Shown: positions 43,440 through 52,817, counted from the first letter of the stretch. The stretch is 64,000 bases of DNA from Marivibrio halodurans (GCF_017963645.1 NZ_JAGMWN010000006.1:295916-359915), one strand, 5' to 3'. The notes: a model not told the origin generated them from the letters alone. A program made the numbers and translations.

Positions 43440-44528
43440 ATGAACACCGAATCCGATCCCGCCGCCTATTCGGCCGGGGACGCGACCGAACGCCGGATCG
43501 CCGGGTCCGAGGTGCTGGCCCCGCCGCGCCCCGACCGGGAGGATGGGGCCCCGCGCCGTTGCGGCGTGGAGATTGAGTGCATCGCGCTGGATGTGCGGAC
43601 CGCCGCCGATCTGGTGGAGGCGCTGTTCGGCGGCATTCGCGAGGAGGATGACCCCTACCGGCTGCGCCTGCGCGGCGCGCGTCACGGCACCTTCACGGTG
43701 GAACTGGACACCCAGTTCGCCCACCCCTCCCCCCGCTGGAACAGGGTGGAGGTGACGGGGGAGTGGCTCTCCGGGCTGGTCGACCTGCTGCGCGAGTTGG
43801 ATGCCACGACGAGCCAGTGGATCGGGCAGTTGAGCGAGGATTTCGTCCCGATGGAGATCGTCAGCCCGCCCATGGCCTGGTCGACGCTGGACGAGCTTTC
43901 GCCGTTGTTCCGGTCGATCCGGGAAGCGGGTGCGACGGGCTCCGACGAAGGCATGCTCTATGCTCTCGGCCTGCATCTCAACCCGGAGGCGGCGACGCTG
44001 GAGGCCGATTGGATCGCGCGTGTGCTGCGCGCCTATGTGATGATGAGCGCCTGGCTACGCCGGTCGATCGACATTGATTTCACACGCCGCGTTCTGCCCT
44101 TCATCGATCCCTTCCCGCGGGGCTATGCGCGGCGTATCGTCGATCCGGACTACAAACCCGACATGACGACGTTGATCGACGATTATCTGGCCGATAACGC
44201 GACGCGGAACCGGGAGTTGGACATGCTGCCGATCTTCGCGCAAATCGACGGTCCACGCGTGCGCCGGGCCGTGAAGGACGATCGGGTGAATGCCCGGCCC
44301 GCCTTCCATTACCGCCTGCCGAACACGCGCTTCACCGGCGTCGGCGACGGGCCGGTGGCGGAATGGAACCGCTGGGTGCTGGTCGAGAGGCTGGCCGAGG
44401 ACACGGATTTGATGGCGGAAATGGCGGCGGCTTTCCTCGATCATTACGACGCCATCCTGCCGGCCGATTGGGGGTCCGAGGACTGGGCCGACAAGTCCGA
44501 GCGCTTCGTCGCGCGGTTGGTCGCGTAG
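43440..44528 (+). CDS. Amidoligase family enzyme (Amidoligase_2)
   Basis: 362 residues. The COOH-NH2 ligase-type fold is suggested by GVEIECIAL (42-49), FTVELDTQFAHP (85-96), VPMEIVSPPM (137-145) and LYALGLHLNPEAATL (173-187), the conserved Glu, Asp and His positions of Amidoligase_2. The family is related to glutamine synthetase-like ligases and is predicted to form amide bonds with ATP. A class I glutamine amidotransferase-like gene follows after 24 bases, a known pairing. Substrate and product are unknown. No transporter or further biosynthetic gene is adjacent. Confidence 0.85.
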   Translation: MNTESDPAAYSAGDATERRIAGSEVLAPPRPDREDGAPRRCGVEIECIALDVRTAADLVEALFGGIREEDDPYRLRLRGARHGTFTVELDTQFAHPSPRWNRVEVTGEWLSGLVDLLRELDATTSQWIGQLSEDFVPMEIVSPPMAWSTLDELSPLFRSIREAGATGSDEGMLYALGLHLNPEAATLEADWIARVLRAYVMMSAWLRRSIDIDFTRRVLPFIDPFPRGYARRIVDPDYKPDMTTLIDDYLADNATRNRELDMLPIFAQIDGPRVRRAVKDDRVNARPAFHYRLPNTRFTGVGDGPVAEWNRWVLVERLAEDTDLMAEMAAAFLDHYDAILPADWGSEDWADKSERFVARLVA

Positions 44529-44552
44529 AAAAGGATCGGAGACGGAGACAGC

Positions 44553-45326
44553 GTGATCCGCAAGCCCGCCTTCCTTACCCGAAGCCGCCCCTTGATCGGT
44601 GTTACCGGCTCGCGCCGGGGCGGATTGATCGCGTGGAACTTCCACCGTTTCACGGTATGGCGCGCCGGCGGGTGGGCCGTGCGTCTGACCCCGCGCCGCT
44701 TGCCCCGGCTGGAGGAGGTGGCGGCCAAGCTCGACGGTCTGATTGTCGGCGGCGGGGACGATATAGGTCCCGGCCTTTATGGCGGTTCGTTGGAGCCGGA
44801 AGTCCGTCTCGACCCGGAGCGGGACGAGTTGGAGCTGCGGCTGCTCGACCTCTTCGCGCCGACCGGGCGGCCGGTCCTGGGCGTATGCCGGGGCGCGCAG
44901 ATGATCAACGCGCATCTGGGCGGCACCCTGGTCCACGATATCTACGACCAGTTCGAGGATGTGCCGCGCATGCGCACGCCGTTGCCGGCCAAGCATGTGC
45001 ATTTCGAGCCCGACAGCCGCCTGCGCGCGATCCTGGGGCGGAAGGTGTGCAAGGTGAACAGCTTGCACCATCAGGCGGTTTGCGATTTGGGGCGGGGTTT
45101 GCGCGTCGTCGGCCGCGACCGCTGGGGCGTCGTTCAGGCGATCGAGGGGATCGGCGACCGGTTCCTGATCGGCGTTCAGTGGCACCCGGAGTTCCTGATC
45201 TTCACCCCGGCGCAGCAGCGCCTCTATCGCAGTTTGATCAGCGCCGCCAGCGCGGAAACCACGGGCGCGCGCCCGGCCGATATCGTCGCGCCCGGGATGA
45301 AACCGGCTTATACCAAATCCTGTTGA
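44553..45326 (+). CDS. Class I glutamine amidotransferase-like hydrolase (peptidase C26)
   Basis: 257 residues from GTG 44553. The triad is complete: Cys112 in VLGVCRGAQMINAHLGG, His211 and Glu213 in IGVQWHPEFL. LIVGGGDDIGPGLYG and KVNSLHHQAVCDLG are typical of gamma-glutamyl-GABA hydrolase (PuuD-like) proteins. It may hydrolyse a gamma-glutamyl amide or deliver ammonia to the product of the upstream amidoligase. The short gap (24 bases) and shared strand support joint function. Confidence 0.88.
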   Translation: MIRKPAFLTRSRPLIGVTGSRRGGLIAWNFHRFTVWRAGGWAVRLTPRRLPRLEEVAAKLDGLIVGGGDDIGPGLYGGSLEPEVRLDPERDELELRLLDLFAPTGRPVLGVCRGAQMINAHLGGTLVHDIYDQFEDVPRMRTPLPAKHVHFEPDSRLRAILGRKVCKVNSLHHQAVCDLGRGLRVVGRDRWGVVQAIEGIGDRFLIGVQWHPEFLIFTPAQQRLYRSLISAASAETTGARPADIVAPGMKPAYTKSC

Positions 45327-45406
45327 TCATGCCCCATCCGGACGATGCCACCCGAGGGAGGGCGTCAGGCGGCTTGACGATGCCCCGCAGCGCCCGCGCC
45401 ACCTTT

Positions 45407-45451
45407 CTACCCCGTCCGTTCAAGGGGGCGAACGCGACCCTCATGGGGTAG
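45407..45451. terminator. Possible terminator between the GATase and accD genes
   Basis: CTACCCC (45407-45413) pairs with GGGGTAG (45445-45451), enclosing an inner CGTTC/GAACG stem. It lies in the gap between converging genes, followed on the plus strand by GATCAAAAAGG. The loop is long, so this is tentative. Confidence 0.35.
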
Positions 45452-45508
45452 GATCAAAAAGGTTTGGTATCAGGGGGCTTGCGCCGATTCCCGGGGTTAT
45501 TCCGCGGA

Positions 45509-46444
45509 TTATTCCGCCTCGCGGTTCTCTTCCGGGGTGGGAATCGCCAGGGACTCGTCCTTCGTGTCGACCGGCTCGTCCGGCATTTCCGGCACGCCCG
45601 GATGGGTCAGCAGGTCGATCACCCGAATCAGCGTTTCGCGCAGGTCCGAGCGCTTGACCACCAGGTCGACCATGCCGTGGTCGAGTAGATATTCGGAGGT
45701 CTGGAATCCTTCCGGCAGGGTCTCGCGCACCGTCTGCTCGATCACCCGGCGTCCGGCGAAGCCGATCATGGCGCCCGGCTCCGCGATATGCAGGTCGCCC
45801 AGCATGGCGAAGCTGGCCGTGACGCCGCCGGTCGTCGGATCGGTCAGCAGCACGATGAAGGGCAGGCCGGCCTCCTTCACCTCCTCCACCGCGACGGTGG
45901 TGCGCGGCATCTGCATGAGGGACAGGATACCCTCCTGCATGCGCGCGCCGCCGGAGGCGGGGATCGCGATCAGCGGGGCCTGTTGCATCACCGCCAGCCG
46001 GGCGGCCGCCACCAGCCCCTCGCCGACGGCCATGCCCATGGAGCCGCCCATGAATTTGAAGTCGAAGGCGGCGATGACGGTGCGGCTGCCGCCCATGCGG
46101 CCATGCGCCACGATGATGGCGTCCTGGCGCCCGGTCTTCGACTGGGCCTCCTTCAGGCGGTCGGTATAGCGCTTGTGGTCGCGGAACTTGAGCGGATCGA
46201 CCTTGACCTTGGGAAGCTCGATCGTCTCGTAGGCGCCGTCGTCGAACAGCAGCGCCAGGCGCTTGTCGACCGGCAGATGCATGTGATGGCCGCAATGCTG
46301 GCAGACATGGTGATTCTCATCCACGTCGCGGTGGAACATCATCTGTCCGCAGCCGCTGCATTTGGTCCAGAGATTGTCCGGCACGTCGGGTTGACCGACG
46401 AGCGCCTTGATCCGGGGGCGGACGAAGTTCGCGATCCAGTTCAT
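45509..46444 (-). CDS. accD: AccD, acetyl-CoA carboxylase carboxyltransferase beta subunit
   Basis: 311 residues. The N-terminal zinc ribbon is WTKCSGCGQMMFHRD... HVCQHCGHHM. The crotonase-like core has GGSRTVIAAFDFKFMGGSMGMAVGEG, IPASGGARMQEGILSLMQM and GGVTASFAMLGD. With AccA it transfers the carboxyl group from biotin to acetyl-CoA. It is last in the minus-strand trpF-trpB-trpA-accD group, the common alphaproteobacterial order. Confidence 0.97.
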   Translation of the reverse strand: MNWIANFVRPRIKALVGQPDVPDNLWTKCSGCGQMMFHRDVDENHHVCQHCGHHMHLPVDKRLALLFDDGAYETIELPKVKVDPLKFRDHKRYTDRLKEAQSKTGRQDAIIVAHGRMGGSRTVIAAFDFKFMGGSMGMAVGEGLVAAARLAVMQQAPLIAIPASGGARMQEGILSLMQMPRTTVAVEEVKEAGLPFIVLLTDPTTGGVTASFAMLGDLHIAEPGAMIGFAGRRVIEQTVRETLPEGFQTSEYLLDHGMVDLVVKRSDLRETLIRVIDLLTHPGVPEMPDEPVDTKDESLAIPTPEENREAE

Positions 46445-46494
46445 CGGCGCATGATCTCCCTTAACCCTGTCTCCGGGCGGCGGATTATCCGCTC

Positions 46495-47355
46495 TCAGCC
46501 CCGGCGCGTGCCCTCGGCGAGCGAGGCGACATAATCCAGCACGTCGCGGGCGAGGCCCGGCGTCGGTTTGCCTTCCGCGTCCAACCCCTGTTCGAGCCGG
46601 CGCACGATGGCGGAGCCGACGACGGCGGCCTCCGCGTTCTCGCAGATGGCGGCGACCTGTTCCGGTGTCTTGATGCCGAAACCGACGGCGATCGGCAGGT
46701 CGGTATGCTGCTTCAGCCGCTCCACCGCCGCGCGCACCGGCGCGTCGTCGATTTCCTTCGTCCCCGTGATGCCGAGGATGGAGACGTAGTAGAGGAAACC
46801 CGAGGTATTGCGTAGCACGGCCGGCAGACGCTTCGCGTCGGTCGTCGGCGTGGCCAGCCGGATGAAGTTGAGGCCCGCGCGCACCGCCGGCAGGCAGAGC
46901 TCGTCATCTTCCTCCGGCGGCAGATCGACGATGATCAAGCCGTCGACGCCGGCCGCGCGCGCGTCCGCCAGGAACCGTTCCACGCCGTAGCTGTAGATCG
47001 GATTGTAGTAGCCCATCAGGATGATCGGCACCTCGGCGTCGCTCTCGCGCAGGGCGCGGGTCAGCTCCAGCGTCTTCACCATGGTCTGCCCGGCCTTCAG
47101 GGCGCGCAGGCCGGCCGCCTGGATCGCCGGGCCGTCCGCCATCGGGTCGGTGAAGGGCATGCCCAGTTCGATCACGTCGGCGCCCGCGCCGGGCAAACCC
47201 TTCAGGATTTCCAGCGATGTGTCGAAATCCGGATCGCCCGCCGTCAGGAAGGTGACGAGACCGCCGCGCCCTTCCGCGCGCAACCGGTCGAAGCGGGCCT
47301 TGATGCGCCCGGAATCCGGCGCGAAATCCTCGGCGGCGATCGGCTCGGCCGTCAT
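46495..47355 (-). CDS. trpA: TrpA, tryptophan synthase alpha subunit
   Basis: 286 residues. Catalytic Glu and Asp lie in [46 protein letters not shown] and [13 protein letters not shown] are family blocks. It cleaves indole-3-glycerol phosphate and passes indole to TrpB. The ATG at 47355 is four bases after the trpB stop, so the chosen start is short of the longer frame that runs into trpB. Confidence 0.97.
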   Translation of the reverse strand: MTAEPIAAEDFAPDSGRIKARFDRLRAEGRGGLVTFLTAGDPDFDTSLEILKGLPGAGADVIELGMPFTDPMADGPAIQAAGLRALKAGQTMVKTLELTRALRESDAEVPIILMGYYNPIYSYGVERFLADARAAGVDGLIIVDLPPEEDDELCLPAVRAGLNFIRLATPTTDAKRLPAVLRNTSGFLYYVSILGITGTKEIDDAPVRAAVERLKQHTDLPIAVGFGIKTPEQVAAICENAEAAVVGSAIVRRLEQGLDAEGKPTPGLARDVLDYVASLAEGTRRG

Positions 47356-47359
47356 GTGC

Positions 47360-48574
47360 TCAAATCTCCATACCGAAATGCTTGGCCACCGTGTGCACGT
47401 CCTTGTCGCCGCGCCCACAGAGATTCATGCAGATCAGGTGATCGGCGGGAAGCCCGGGCGCGATCTTGATGACATGGGCGAGCGCATGGGCCGGCTCCAG
47501 CGCCGGGATGATGCCTTCCTTGCGGCTGCACAGCTCGAACGCGGCCAGCGCGTCCCGGTCCGTCGCGGAGACATACTCGACCCGCCCCCGCTCCTTCAGC
47601 CAGCTATGTTCCGGGCCGATGCCGGGATAGTCGAGACCGGCGGAAATCGAATGCGCCTCCTGAATCTGGCCGTCCGCGTCCTGCAGAAGATAGGTGCGGT
47701 TGCCGTGCAGCACGCCCGGTCGCCCGCCGGTCAGCGAGGCCGCGTGGTGGCCGGTTTCGACCCCCTCGCCCGCCGCCTCGACGCCGATGATGCGCACGCC
47801 CTCGTCGTCGAGGAAGGGGTGGAACAGCCCCATCGCGTTGGAGCCGCCGCCGATGCAGGCGACCAGCGTGTCGGGCAGCCGCCCCTCGGCTTCCAGCATC
47901 TGCTCCTTGGCCTCGGTGCCGATCACCGACTGGAAGTCGCGGACCATCCGGGGATAGGGGTGCGGGCCCGCCACGGTGCCGATGCAGTAGAAGGTATCCT
48001 CCACATTGGCGACCCAGTCGCGCAGCGCCTCGTTCATCGCGTCCTTCAGGGTGGAGCGGCCGGAGGTGACCGGCACCACCTCCGCCCCCAGAAGTTTCAT
48101 GCGGAAGACGTTCGGCTGCTGGCGCTCCACGTCGAGGGCGCCCATGAACACCTTGCATTCCAGCCCGAACAGCGCGCAGGCCGTGGCCGTCGCCACGCCA
48201 TGCTGGCCGGCGCCGGTCTCGGCGATGATCTTGGTCTTGCCCATGCGGCGGGCCAGCAGGATCTGGCCCATCACGTTGTTCGCCTTGTGGCTGCCGGTGT
48301 GGTTCAGCTCGTCCCGCTTGAAATAGATCTTCGCGCCGCCGAGATGCTCGGTCAGCCGCGCCGCGTGATAGAGCGGGCTCGGCCGGCCGATATAGTGCTT
48401 GGCGTAATAGTCGATCTCGTCCTGGAAGGAGGGATCGGCGCGCGCGGCGTCGTAGGCCTGCTCGACCTCCAGGATCAGCGGCATCAGCGTTTCGGCGACG
48501 AAACGGCCGCCGAAGATGCCGAAATGCCCGCCTTCGTCCGGGCCGGTGCGCAAGGAGTTGGGAATCTCGTTCAT
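47360..48574 (-). CDS. trpB: TrpB, tryptophan synthase beta subunit
   Basis: 404 residues. The PLP lysine is in [51 protein letters not shown] and [21 protein letters not shown] (phosphate loop) are standard. It condenses indole with serine. serA-serC for serine supply are also in this window (59.6-62.4 kb). Confidence 0.98.
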   Translation of the reverse strand: MNEIPNSLRTGPDEGGHFGIFGGRFVAETLMPLILEVEQAYDAARADPSFQDEIDYYAKHYIGRPSPLYHAARLTEHLGGAKIYFKRDELNHTGSHKANNVMGQILLARRMGKTKIIAETGAGQHGVATATACALFGLECKVFMGALDVERQQPNVFRMKLLGAEVVPVTSGRSTLKDAMNEALRDWVANVEDTFYCIGTVAGPHPYPRMVRDFQSVIGTEAKEQMLEAEGRLPDTLVACIGGGSNAMGLFHPFLDDEGVRIIGVEAAGEGVETGHHAASLTGGRPGVLHGNRTYLLQDADGQIQEAHSISAGLDYPGIGPEHSWLKERGRVEYVSATDRDALAAFELCSRKEGIIPALEPAHALAHVIKIAPGLPADHLICMNLCGRGDKDVHTVAKHFGMEI

Positions 48575-48746
48575 GGTCGCTGCCCCGCGCCTTTTCCCTC
48601 AACCGACGATAGGGCGCCCCGGACGGGGACGCCGACGGGCCTCTATGCCCGGCTTCGCCCCGGTTTCTAGACCAGTCGAAAGCACGCGTCCAGCAGGCTG
48701 GACGCGCGGCGTCGGGTATGGAGACGCGGTGAAACCGACGGAGGGG

Positions 48747-49001
48747 TTAGACCGACGGCTCGTAGTCGATCCCCCGCGCCTCCACGCGCCAGACCGTGCG
48801 GCCGAAGAAGAAGGCGGCGATAAGGGCGGGAATCGCCGCGGCGATCGAGCCGATCCATAGCGCGTCCATACCGAGGCCGAACTGATGCAGCACCGCCCAG
48901 TCGAGTGCCGAGAGAATGCCGAACAGATCGCCGCCGATGAAAAGGGCCGCGATCAAGGTGAAAATCCCCCGTGAAAGGGGGGAGGCGAGACGGGTGGCCA
49001 T
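48747..49001 (-). CDS. Small two-helix membrane protein, unknown
   Basis: 84 residues. Two hydrophobic stretches are visible: about 14-34 (FTLIAALFIGGDLFGILSALD) and 48-68 (LWIGSIAAAIPALIAAFFF). It ends with a short charged tail VWRVEARGIDYEPSV. No named family recognised. It lies on the minus strand between trpF and trpB, 170 bases before trpB, which breaks the usual trpF-trpB adjacency. Confidence 0.55.
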   Translation of the reverse strand: MATRLASPLSRGIFTLIAALFIGGDLFGILSALDWAVLHQFGLGMDALWIGSIAAAIPALIAAFFFGRTVWRVEARGIDYEPSV

Positions 49002-49094
49002 GGCCTTTTCGATGCTCCGGGAGGGAATGATGCTTCTATATCGGCGTGAGCGGGGCGGGAGTCCAGGGACGTTCGCGCGGCATCGGGCCGCAGT

Positions 49095-49745
49095 CTATCC
49101 GGCGCGCCGGACGGCTTCCAGGAAGCGGCGGATCTTCTCCGGGTCCTTGCGGCCCGGCCCGCCGCTTTCCACGCCGGAGGAAGTGTCGACGCCGGGCGCG
49201 TCCGCGCGGCGGATGGCGGTCCCCACATTGTCGGGCGTCAGCCCGCCGGCCAGCAGCCAGGGGATCGTCGGCCGTCGGCCGTCCCGCGGCAGCGTCCAGT
49301 CGAAGGCGACGGCGTTGCCCCCGGGCCGGTCGCTGTCCTTAGGCGGCTTGGCGTCGAGCAGCAGGCGATCCGCCGGCCCCTCATAGGCCTTGGCGGCCTC
49401 CAGATCCCCGGCCTCCGCGATGCCCAGCGCCTTCATGATCGGCAGGCCGAAGCGCCCGCGCAGATCCTGGCACCGCGCCGGGCTTTCCTTGCCGTGAAGC
49501 TGGATCATCGTCAGCGGCACTGCGGCCAGCACCCGCGCGATCAGGTCGTCGTCCGGTTCGACGAAAAGGCCGACGCGGGCCACCCGTTCCGGCACCCGGG
49601 CGGCCAGCATGGTCGCGTCGTCGATCGCGATATCGCGCGGGCTCCTGGGGAAAAAGACGAATCCCACCATGTCGGCGCCGTGCTTCACGGCCGCCTCCAC
49701 CGATGGCGGGTCCGACAACCCGCAGATTTTCGCCTCGATACGCAT
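49095..49745 (-). CDS. trpF: TrpF, phosphoribosylanthranilate isomerase
   Basis: 216 residues from ATG 49745. AKICGLSDPPSVEAAVKHGADMVGFVFFPRSPRDI is the diagnostic N-terminus with catalytic Cys; the Asp acid is in LLLDAKPP, and phosphate loops are WLLAGGLTPDNV and GVDTSSGVESGGPGRKDPEKI. It converts PRA to CdRP in tryptophan synthesis. Confidence 0.96.
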   Translation of the reverse strand: MRIEAKICGLSDPPSVEAAVKHGADMVGFVFFPRSPRDIAIDDATMLAARVPERVARVGLFVEPDDDLIARVLAAVPLTMIQLHGKESPARCQDLRGRFGLPIMKALGIAEAGDLEAAKAYEGPADRLLLDAKPPKDSDRPGGNAVAFDWTLPRDGRRPTIPWLLAGGLTPDNVGTAIRRADAPGVDTSSGVESGGPGRKDPEKIRRFLEAVRRAG

Positions 49746-49804
49746 GACGGATGATGTATCGCCGACGCGTGGGCTCGGCAAGCGCGCCCTGCTTCCGGGC
49801 TTTT

Positions 49805-50578
49805 CTAGGCCGCGATTTCCGCCGCGATGGCGGCAGCCGCCTCGGCCGGGTTGGGCGCGCCGGTGATCGGGCGGCCGATGACGAGGAAATCCGCGCCGGA
49901 CGCCACCGCCTCGCCCGGGGTCATGGTGCGCTTCTGGTCGCCGGTCTGGGCGCCCGCCGGGCGGATGCCGGGGACGATCAACTTGAAGTCGGGGCCACAG
50001 GCCGCCCGGATCGCCGTGATCTCGTGCGCGCTGCAGACCACGCCGTCGAGGCCGCAGGACTGCGTCAACCGGGCGAGGCGCACCACCTGTTCCGCCGCCG
50101 GGCCTTGCTGGCCCGTGGCGGTCAGGTCGTCGTCGTCGAGGCTGGTCAGCACCGTGACCGCGATCAGCATCGGGCGGACAATGCCCAGGCTGTCGGCCTG
50201 GAAATCGGCGGCCTGCCGCGCGGCCGTCATCATCGCCGGGCCGCCGGCGGCATGGACGTTCAGGATCGCGGGGCCGAGCTGCATCGCGCCGCGCACGGCG
50301 CCCGCGACGGTGTTCGGGATATCGTGGAATTTCAGGTCGAGGAACAGGCGCTGTTGCACCGGGGCCTGGCCGCGCGGCGTTTCCTCCGGCGTGGCGCGGG
50401 TGACACGGCGCACCCCCTCCGGCCCATGGGCGTTGAAGAATTCGAGGCCGAGCTTGATGCCCCCCACCGCGCCCGCCAACCCGCGCGATAGATCGACGGC
50501 GCGCGCCTCCTCGGCCGTGTCGATGGCGACCAGGATGCGGTCCTGCGGGCGGCGGGGGGTCGGCGCGGGCTCGGTCAT
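49805..50578 (-). CDS. pyrF: PyrF, orotidine 5'-phosphate decarboxylase
   Basis: 257 residues from ATG 50578; a longer start at 50638 adds unconserved residues. Motifs: RILVAIDTAEEARAV, GGIKLGLEFFNAHGPEGV, FLDLKFHDIPNTVAGAVR (catalytic Asp-Lys-Asp) and LIVPGIRPAGAQTGDQKR with DFLVIGRPITGAPNP. It makes UMP. The central loop is longer than in E. coli PyrF. Confidence 0.96.
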   Translation of the reverse strand: MTEPAPTPRRPQDRILVAIDTAEEARAVDLSRGLAGAVGGIKLGLEFFNAHGPEGVRRVTRATPEETPRGQAPVQQRLFLDLKFHDIPNTVAGAVRGAMQLGPAILNVHAAGGPAMMTAARQAADFQADSLGIVRPMLIAVTVLTSLDDDDLTATGQQGPAAEQVVRLARLTQSCGLDGVVCSAHEITAIRAACGPDFKLIVPGIRPAGAQTGDQKRTMTPGEAVASGADFLVIGRPITGAPNPAEAAAAIAAEIAA

Positions 50579-50661
50579 CCTGGGCTCCGGTTCGGCGGTG
50601 ATTGCGGATAAGCCGGTCTTAGCCTCGAACTTGCCCACGCGGCAAGTCCCCGCGCGGCACG

Positions 50662-50961
50662 CTAGCCGAAGCGCGCGGCGGCCTTGTCCATGAAGGCGGC
50701 CAACTCCGTATCCAACGCGGTGAGGCCGCCCGCGTCATGGGTCGAGAGGGTGACCTCCACCTTGTTGTAGACGTTGAACCACTCCGGGTGGTGATCCATC
50801 TTCTCCGCCTTCAGCGCGCAATGCGTCATGAACCCGAAGGCTTGGTTGAAGGTCTTGAACTTGAAGCTCTTGGCGATGGCGTCGCGATCGTCCAGGACGC
50901 GCCAGTCGGAGAGCGTTTCAAGCGCCTGGTCACGCGCGATGCTGGTCAGTTTCTCGGCCAT
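50662..50961 (-). CDS. phhB: Pterin-4-alpha-carbinolamine dehydratase
   Basis: 99 residues. The active-site stretch is [30 protein letters not shown], with the His-His and later His of the PCD/DCoH fold, and [20 protein letters not shown]. It recycles the pterin cofactor of aromatic amino acid hydroxylases or aids molybdopterin metabolism. No hydroxylase is seen nearby. GGAAGGGA precedes the ATG. Confidence 0.94.
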   Translation of the reverse strand: MAEKLTSIARDQALETLSDWRVLDDRDAIAKSFKFKTFNQAFGFMTHCALKAEKMDHHPEWFNVYNKVEVTLSTHDAGGLTALDTELAAFMDKAAARFG

Positions 50962-51069
50962 CGATTGGTTTCCCTTCCGTCGCGTGGGATATTTCGGCGA
51001 ACGACGGCGCGCCCTCATGCCGTGCGGGCATGTCTTGCGAGACGCCGTCTTCCCCTCCCATATAGGCGC

Positions 51070-51492
51070 ATGATGTCGAACGTCACCCACCCGTCCGGTC
51101 CGGCCGCGCGCAACGCCCCCTCGATCGACGAGATAGAGCGGTTGGCGCGCGCGGCGCTCAAGGAACTACCCGAGGAATTCGCCCGTTATCTGGGCGATAT
51201 CGTCTTTCGCGTGGACGAGTTTCCGCCCGATGACGTGCTGGACGAGCTTGGCCTGGAAAGCCCGTTCGAGCTGATGGGCCTCTATCAGGGCGTCGACATG
51301 GCGCATAAGTCGGTGAACGACCCGGCGGTCGAGCCGGACATGATCTTCCTCTATCGCCGGCCGTTGCTCGATTACTGGTGCGAGACGGGGGAGGATCTGG
51401 GCGATCTCGTCCGGCACGTGGTGGTGCACGAGATCGGCCATCATTTCGGCCTCTCCGACGACGACATGGAGGCGATCGAGGACGAGGCCTGA
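51070..51492 (+). CDS. Minimal zincin-type metallopeptidase (DUF1025/PF06262)
   Basis: 140 residues; ATG 51070 or the next codon, ATG 51073. The zinc site is [23 protein letters not shown] at the C-terminus (HEIGH plus a downstream Asp). Upstream are [39 protein letters not shown] and [12 protein letters not shown], all typical. It is divergent from phhB. Substrates of this widespread family are unknown. Confidence 0.9.
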   Translation: MMSNVTHPSGPAARNAPSIDEIERLARAALKELPEEFARYLGDIVFRVDEFPPDDVLDELGLESPFELMGLYQGVDMAHKSVNDPAVEPDMIFLYRRPLLDYWCETGEDLGDLVRHVVVHEIGHHFGLSDDDMEAIEDEA

Positions 51493-51513
51493 GCCCGTCG
51501 GATCGGCGCTCGC

Positions 51514-51780
51514 CTAGAGCGTGTCGCGTTGATTTGAAATCACCTGAGATCGGTTTTCCGGGTTTCCGGCTAGGAGAGGGGGCGCCGGCGATGTGGGGCA
51601 TCGTCAAGCGCGCTCGACGCGGTCCGGGAGCCCGGAAAACCGACCGGAGGCGCCGCCTTCGGCTCCCTGATCGTCGTCGCGCCCCGCTTCCGATGCCCCG
51701 CATCGCCGCGCGCGCCGCTCCTCGTCAGAAAACCGAATGCGGCGTCTCAGGTGGTTCCAAATCAACGCGACACGCTCTAG
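51514..51780. repeat. 267-bp palindromic MITE-like element
   Basis: The ends are near-perfect inverted repeats: 51514-51548 and 51746-51780 match at 33 of 35 positions and begin CTAGAGCGTGTCGCG. Inside, the arms keep matching with gaps: TCGGTTTTCC with GGAAAACCGA, and GGCGATGTGGGGCATCG with CGATGCCCCGCATCGCC (one mismatch). The whole element is thus a long imperfect palindrome without a transposase. It fills the gap between the zincin gene and the GST gene. CTAG at both ends may be a duplicated target. The GST stop codon TAG lies in its last bases. Confidence 0.85.
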
Positions 51781-52445
51781 AAATCCAGGTCGGCGTAGTG
51801 ACGCGGCGGCGGGGCGCCGGGGATATGGTCGGCCAGGACGGGGCGGAAGCTCGGCCGCGACTTGACGCGCGCGTACCAGTCCTTGGCCTCCGAATGGTCG
51901 CCCCAGGGCACGTCGCCGAGATAATCGACGGTCGAGAGATGCGCGGCCGCCGTCAGATCGGCGAGCGTCATCTCCTCCCCCGCGAGCCAGGTCCGCCGAT
52001 CCACCAGCCAGTCGATATAGGCGAGGTGGATATGCAGGTTCCGGCCGCCCGCGCGGATCGCGCTCGAACTCGGCTCGCCCAGGCCGAGGAAGCGCTTCAT
52101 GATCTTTTCCTCGACCAGATTGACGCCGACCTCCGCGTAGAACTTGCGGTCGAACCAGTCGATCAGCCGGCGCACCTCCGCCCGCTCGATCGCGCCGGTG
52201 CCCAGCAGCGGGCGCGCGCCGTACATCTCGTCCAGATATTCGCAGATCACCTGACTGCCGCAGATGCGGTTGCCGTCCTCGTCCACCAGGACGGGGCATT
52301 CGCCGGTCGGGTTCAGCGCCAGGAAATCGTCACGCCGCTCCCATACCTTCTCGACCTGCATCTTGAAGGGCAGTTGTTTCTCTCCGAGGGCGAGCCGGAC
52401 CTTGCGGCAGAAGGGAGAGAGCCAGAGGTGGTAAAGCAGCATCAT
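51777..52445 (-). CDS. Glutathione S-transferase family protein
   Basis: 222 residues. The N-terminal thioredoxin-like domain reads LYHLWLSPFCRKVRLALGEKQLPF, LNPTGECPVLVDEDGN and GSQVICEYLDEMYG (GSH-binding Ser-like block). The all-helical C-terminal domain has LAGEEMTLADLTAAAHLSTVDYLG. The protein ends PRHYADLDF, common in alphaproteobacterial members. The stop codon lies inside the terminal repeat of the MITE-like element. Confidence 0.9.
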   Translation of the reverse strand: MMLLYHLWLSPFCRKVRLALGEKQLPFKMQVEKVWERRDDFLALNPTGECPVLVDEDGNRICGSQVICEYLDEMYGARPLLGTGAIERAEVRRLIDWFDRKFYAEVGVNLVEEKIMKRFLGLGEPSSSAIRAGGRNLHIHLAYIDWLVDRRTWLAGEEMTLADLTAAAHLSTVDYLGDVPWGDHSEAKDWYARVKSRPSFRPVLADHIPGAPPPRHYADLDF

Positions 52446-52579
52446 GGTCTTTCAGCGTATAATCCCGTAGAGCACGACCCGCAACAGGCGGAAGCGGTCC
52501 ACTCTTGAACCGCCGCACATCATCCCCAAATCATTCGGCGAACGAAGCATCAAGATTCCTACACGGAAAAAGGAGCGAT

Positions 52580-52741
52580 ATGATGACGATTCCCGGAAAT
52601 TCCTCGGCGCTGCGCCCGGTTCTCGGCCTTTTCGCGGCGATCTTCCTGGTTCTTGGCCTTGCGGCCTGCGAGAACACGATGGAAGGCGCGGGCGACGATA
52701 TGGAACAGATGGGCGACGACATCGAGGAGGCGACGGACTGA
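52580..52741 (+). CDS. Entericidin-like small lipoprotein
   Basis: 53 residues from ATG 52580 (or 52583), with AAGGAG upstream. A signal peptide (LGLFAAIFLVLGLAAC) ends in lipobox LAAC, followed by ENTMEGAGDDMEQMGDDIEEATD, the short amphipathic tail of the entericidin A/B family. Members are tiny outer-membrane lipoproteins linked to envelope stress. An unrelated upstream start at 52505 is less likely. Confidence 0.85.
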   Translation: MMTIPGNSSALRPVLGLFAAIFLVLGLAACENTMEGAGDDMEQMGDDIEEATD

Positions 52742-52787
52742 TTGTCGCCCCGTCCTACTGTTCTTTCGCGATGTGATCCGTCCTTCC

Positions 52788-52817
52788 GCCCGAATCGGGT
52801 CGCGACCCGGTTCGGGC
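52788..52817. terminator. 13-bp hairpin between entericidin and EamA genes
   Basis: GCCCGAATCGGGT (52788-52800) pairs with ACCCGGTTCGGGC (52805-52817) around CGCG, with one G-U/mismatch position. It is placed between converging genes, so probably a bidirectional terminator. Confidence 0.65.

Noticed and set aside
51378..52508. Open frames through the palindromic element and opposite the GST gene.
   Set aside because: They span non-coding repeat DNA and the antisense of GST; no domain is visible.
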